Assembly: GCA_041394185.1 (NCBI GenBank)
Contig: JAWKIQ010000004.1
Span: forward strand, 124,001 to 188,000
DNA: 64,000 nt
From: Acidimicrobiales bacterium
Lineage (GTDB): Bacteria > Actinomycetota > Acidimicrobiia > Acidimicrobiales > Poriferisodalaceae
Reading direction: 5' to 3'
In this document: positions 61,100 through 64,000 of the stretch, in pieces
Numbering within the stretch: the first letter of the stretch is position 1
Layout of the letters: each line of letters starts with the position of its first letter
Notes under the pieces: generated by a model
Told to the model about the DNA's origin: nothing
Database searches by the model: none
What the model saw: the letters and a program-made list of their open reading frames with translations, nothing else
Program-made: the position numbers and the translations under genes

Positions 61100-62015
61100 T
61101 GGTGGCGCTCCTGGAGTAGTCGTGACGGCCGGCGAGTGCGATCAGGGCGACGGTGAGCAGGACCACAGCACCGGCGATCGGGGCGATGTGAAGAACCGTC
61201 TGCCAGGAGGTCTCGGCTGCGGCTGCGGTTGCGGTGTCGAGGATGTGGGTTGCGGCGTCTTTGTATTGTCCGGCGATCGAGAAGGGCCGGACGTGTGCAG
61301 TTGCCCGGAAGAACGCCTGGGAGGTACCGACCGGCTCGGTGATCGGGTTCAGTGACGAGGTCGGCCGCAAGCCCGAGGTGAACTGGGGCAGCACGAACGT
61401 GATGACCAGCCAGGCACCCATGGCCGACAACAGTCCGAGAGACCTGCGCCTGTTGAGCGCCACAGCGACCATGCCGACAAGTGCGAACACCAGCAGGTAC
61501 AGCCATGACAGGGCGAAGAACCCGGCCAGTCGGACGAGGTCGCTGCCCGCGATTGCGTGGTTCACGATCAGGAGCGACACGGCGGTGATCAGAAGGCCGG
61601 CAGTCATGATCGCGGCGAGCACGCCGGCGATCGCGGCGATCTTGCCAGCCAGGTAGCTGTGCCGCGCGACGGGTCGTGAAAAGACCAGCCGGCCCACGCC
61701 GCCGGACTGATCGTCCGCGAAGGCGAGGTGGCCCACTACGAGGGCCAACAGCGCACCGATGAGCGGGATGTACACGACCATGTTCGACAGCAGCGACAGC
61801 GGCGGTTTCAGACCGAACGGGTTCGGAGGTGGAGGTTGTCCCTGGGAGTCGAGCAGGACCTTCGCCTGTTCGTACACTGAGACGATGGTGTGGTGGCTCG
61901 ACCAGCCGAGCACGCCGGCCAACGCAGTCATGGCGCCCAGCACCCCGAGCATCGCCACGAAGGTGCCCTGCCTCGTGAGTGAGCGCACCTGATGTGTCGC
62001 GATTGTGGCGATCAT
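61092..62015 (-). CDS. ABC-2 type permease (first of two)
   Basis: 307 residues. Six helices of the same plan as the downstream gene (QVRSLTRQGTFVAMLGVLGAM; VGHLAFADDQSGGVGRLVFSRPVARHSYL), with which it is an ancient paralogue; together they would form a heterodimeric channel. Start ATG 62015 overlaps the ATPase stop (ATGA). Confidence 0.85.
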   Translation of the reverse strand: MIATIATHQVRSLTRQGTFVAMLGVLGAMTALAGVLGWSSHHTIVSVYEQAKVLLDSQGQPPPPNPFGLKPPLSLLSNMVVYIPLIGALLALVVGHLAFADDQSGGVGRLVFSRPVARHSYLAGKIAAIAGVLAAIMTAGLLITAVSLLIVNHAIAGSDLVRLAGFFALSWLYLLVFALVGMVAVALNRRRSLGLLSAMGAWLVITFVLPQFTSGLRPTSSLNPITEPVGTSQAFFRATAHVRPFSIAGQYKDAATHILDTATAAAAETSWQTVLHIAPIAGAVVLLTVALIALAGRHDYSRSATNE

Positions 62016-62755
62016 GCCGGCTCTCCGACGGTGTTCTCGAAGCAGACGTAGATGTCTTCGAGCGAGGCCTCGTCGGGGAACCGTCGGATCGTTTCGGCGA
62101 TCGAGTCCTTGTAGATCAGCTCGCCGTGGTTAAGCACTCCGATAGTGGTGCAGACCTTCGCTACCTCGGAGAGGAGGTGGGTGTTCATGAACACGGTCAT
62201 GTCCAGATCGGCGTTCAGACGCTGGATCGTCTCGCGGAGCTGGCGCACACCTGCGGGGTCGAGGCCCGAGGTCGGCTCGTCGAGGAAGAGCACTTCGGGG
62301 CGGTGGGCGATCGCTTGAGCGATGCCGATGCGCTGGCGCATGCCGGTCGAGAAGGTCGACAAGCGCAGCGGGCCGAGCTCGGGGCACCCGAGATACTCGA
62401 GAGCCTCGGCTGCCGCCTGCTTCGGATCTTCGACGCCCGACAGGCGTGCGAAGAACTCGAGGTTCTCTGTTGCCGTGAGGTGGCCGTAGAGCCTTACCTC
62501 GGAAGGGAGGTATCCGATGCGTTCGGTGACCTCGCGGCGCTGTGTCGCGACGTCGAAACCGCACACCTTCGCCGAGCCCGACGTCGGCGTGATGAGGGTG
62601 GTGAGGATGTTCACCGTCGTGGTCTTCCCGGCACCGTTGTGGCCCAAGAAGCCGAACACCTCGCCCCGCTCGACCCGCAGGTCGACGTTGCGCAGCACCG
62701 GTTCGTTCTCGTAGGTGTGGCTCAGGTCCTCGATTTCGATTGCGGGCTCTGCCAT
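62012..62755 (-). CDS. ABC transporter ATPase
   Basis: 247 residues. Walker A GHNGAGKTT, Q-loop region IGYLPSEVRLYG, signature LSTFSTGMRQRIGIAQAI (STGMRQ replaces the usual LSGGQ), Walker B VLFLDEPTSGLDP, and H-loop NTHLLSEV. It drives the two permeases encoded downstream. The SD AAGGAAG lies just upstream of ATG 62755. Confidence 0.92.
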   Translation of the reverse strand: MAEPAIEIEDLSHTYENEPVLRNVDLRVERGEVFGFLGHNGAGKTTTVNILTTLITPTSGSAKVCGFDVATQRREVTERIGYLPSEVRLYGHLTATENLEFFARLSGVEDPKQAAAEALEYLGCPELGPLRLSTFSTGMRQRIGIAQAIAHRPEVLFLDEPTSGLDPAGVRQLRETIQRLNADLDMTVFMNTHLLSEVAKVCTTIGVLNHGELIYKDSIAETIRRFPDEASLEDIYVCFENTVGEPA

Positions 62756-62767
62756 GTTGTCTTCCTT

Positions 62768-62799
62768 TCATCCCGAGCCCGCGAGGGCTCACGGGATGA
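62768..62799 (-). promoter_or_regulatory. Perfect-arm hairpin before the ABC-2 operon
   Basis: TCATCCCG (62768-62775) pairs with CGGGATGA (62792-62799), and AGCCC with GGGCT inside; loop GCGA, a CA bulge. On the minus strand it ends 12 nt before the ATPase start, next to the SD. It could be the terminator of the upstream kinase gene or control translation of the ATPase. Further up, CCAGAT recurs at 62828 and 62849, 21 bp apart (two turns). Confidence 0.5.
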
Positions 62800-62865
62800 A
62801 GGTAAGGAGCGGCCGGTGAGCAGATCCCCAGATGACGGTTGGGTTATGCCAGATATCGCCGAGAT

Positions 62866-64000
62866 CTAGCGCGACGACGTCGTGTCGGCCCGACGCAGGA
62901 CGATCTCGACCGCACTTCCGGCTGTATCGGTCGGCAGGACAAGGCGCCCACCCATGGCCTCGACTAGGCGCCGGGCCAGCGGAAGCCCGAGACCGTGGGT
63001 CGAACCCGCCGTCTCGAGGTCGACCGACGCATCGAAACCATGTCCATCGTCTCGAACTGTGATTCGGATGGACTCGTTTACGGCTATCGCGTCTACCGCC
63101 ACCGTCCCGGATCCGTGGACGAGGGCGTTATCCACCAGCACATCGAGGGCGTGGCGCAGCATGGCCGCGTTCGCCAGCGGTGTCGGAACAAACCGCGCAT
63201 GCCCAACGGCCAGACCGCGCCCGAGCCGCCTTGTCCGTTTAGACCAGGCGGATTCGAGGTCACCCAGCACCACCGACACATCGACGGGTGCAACAGCTTC
63301 GGTGCTGCGTGCGATCGTCAACAGTTCGACCACGGTGGTCTCCATGCGGTCGATGTCGGCGAGGAGTTCGTCGAGGACGTCGTTGCGGCTGTCGCGAGGA
63401 AATGCGAGCTCGGTCTCGATCGCTGCGCGCATGCCGGCGAGCGGGGTCCGTAGCTGGTGCGACGCGTCGGAACTGAACGCACGCTCGCGTTCTACCAGGC
63501 TGCCCAGGTAACCAGCGGTCGCGTTCAACGCGGCGGCGGCTTCATCCAGCTCTGGTATAGCGCTGCTGGGCACCGAGATCGCAAAGTCGCCCTGACCCAG
63601 ATCGCGTGCTGCGTCGCGCAAGCGCCCGACCGGTCGGCTCAATCTGCCGGCGAGGACCCACCCGATCGAAGCGCTAACCGCTACGACGCCGACTCCAAGG
63701 CCGAAGATCAGCAGCAGCATCTTCAAAGTTCGGTCATCGCTGAGGCTGGCCGGACGAGCCGCCCGGATCACTCCCACAACGTGCTCGTCCGCTGCGACGG
63801 GAACAGCGGCGACAAGTCGCCCGTCGACCTCGGCGTCGACCACGGCATTGGTGAGCGCGCCTCTGACGGCATCGTCCGCCAAGGCCGGCCCGACACCGGC
63901 CACCAGAACGCCGGCGGTGTCGTACAAGCCGAACTCGGTGCCCTGGTCGTCGACGGGTAGTTCGACCGGATCGTCGCTCGTCGCGAAGTCGAGCGACACA
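62866..64000 (-). CDS. Sensor histidine kinase, N-terminus beyond window
   Basis: At least 377 residues. One membrane helix (MLLLIFGLGVGVVAVSASIGWVLAG) is followed by HAMP (GRLSRPVGRLRDAARDL), HisKA (SDASHQLRTPLAGM), and HATPase motifs (VLVDNALVHG, DDGHGF, STHGLGLPLARRLVEAMGG). The first membrane helix is missing at the edge. The C-terminal G box is somewhat shortened. The same-strand ABC-2 operon downstream may be its target; its response regulator presumably lies outside the window. Confidence 0.9.
   Translation of the reverse strand, partial: VSLDFATSDDPVELPVDDQGTEFGLYDTAGVLVAGVGPALADDAVRGALTNAVVDAEVDGRLVAAVPVAADEHVVGVIRAARPASLSDDRTLKMLLLIFGLGVGVVAVSASIGWVLAGRLSRPVGRLRDAARDLGQGDFAISVPSSAIPELDEAAAALNATAGYLGSLVERERAFSSDASHQLRTPLAGMRAAIETELAFPRDSRNDVLDELLADIDRMETTVVELLTIARSTEAVAPVDVSVVLGDLESAWSKRTRRLGRGLAVGHARFVPTPLANAAMLRHALDVLVDNALVHGSGTVAVDAIAVNESIRITVRDDGHGFDASVDLETAGSTHGLGLPLARRLVEAMGGRLVLPTDTAGSAVEIVLRRADTTSSR

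Noticed and set aside
1..64000. CRISPR array or cas genes
   Set aside because: No regularly spaced identical repeats and no cas-like proteins were seen; the direct repeats present are att, arm, target-duplication or regulator sites.

Overview
The window is dense, high-GC bacterial DNA of an actinomycete type. Evidence: mycobacterial-style LexA boxes, a LysM cell-division-checkpoint gene divergent from lexA, DnaA boxes of the TTGTCCACA form, a BldC-like HTH gene, a B12-dependent ribonucleotide reductase, DUF3039 and DUF4395 genes, and the conserved cluster phoH-ybeY-corC-era / uppS-recO-glyS-dnaG-sigma factor. Many genes lack a Shine-Dalgarno sequence and instead start 6-8 nt after a TANNNT box, as expected of leaderless mRNAs. 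The phylum Actinomycetota is well supported; the class Acidimicrobiia is my best guess but is not proved here.

Layout. 1-3.9 kb: minus-strand operon of a Tad/Flp-type pilus (CpaB-like, CpaE-like, CpaF-like, then a TadB-like gene cut by the window edge). 4-17.4 kb: HTH regulator, Na+/Ca2+ exchanger, small coiled-coil gene under a LexA box, two orphan molybdopterin oxidoreductases, a c-di-GMP GGDEF/EAL membrane protein, phosphoribosyltransferase, cysS, lexA with a five-box SOS control region, a LysM checkpoint protein and a RibD-like reductase. 17.4-29.8 kb: a DnaA-box-rich leader, nrdJ, an LPXTG surface protein, thymidine kinase, ferrochelatase, two related tail-anchored genes, an M28-like protein, a lipoprotein and a GH77-like protein that has lost catalytic residues. 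29.8-36.6 kb: DrrAB-type ABC exporter, DUF3039, MpaB-like oxygenase, CcdA, mycoredoxin, thioesterase, and a frameshifted S9 peptidase. 36.6-50.5 kb: the housekeeping supercluster (RNA processing, ribosome assembly, cell-wall lipid carrier, recombination, glycyl-tRNA synthetase, primase, primary-type sigma factor).

50.6-55.9 kb is a decayed integrative island at tRNA-Asn. A 46-bp copy of the tRNA 3' end recurs 3.4 kb downstream, and arm-like TCCAAC repeats lie beside both copies. An IS481-family element (9-bp target duplication) and an IS256-family element (10-bp flanking repeat, frameshifted transposase) are inserted, with gene fragments and one intact-looking two-gene operon (51 and 97 aa) resembling a toxin-antitoxin pair in layout. 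Removing the IS256 element in silico restores a second copy of the sequence that follows the tRNA, so the site probably held tandem elements.

55.9-64 kb: a secreted acidic repeat protein and an OmpR-type two-component system share phased TTCAG repeats; then gene relics (metallophosphoesterase, truncated DedA), and an ABC-2 operon (ATPase, two permeases, lipoprotein) preceded by a hairpin and by a second histidine kinase that runs off the window.
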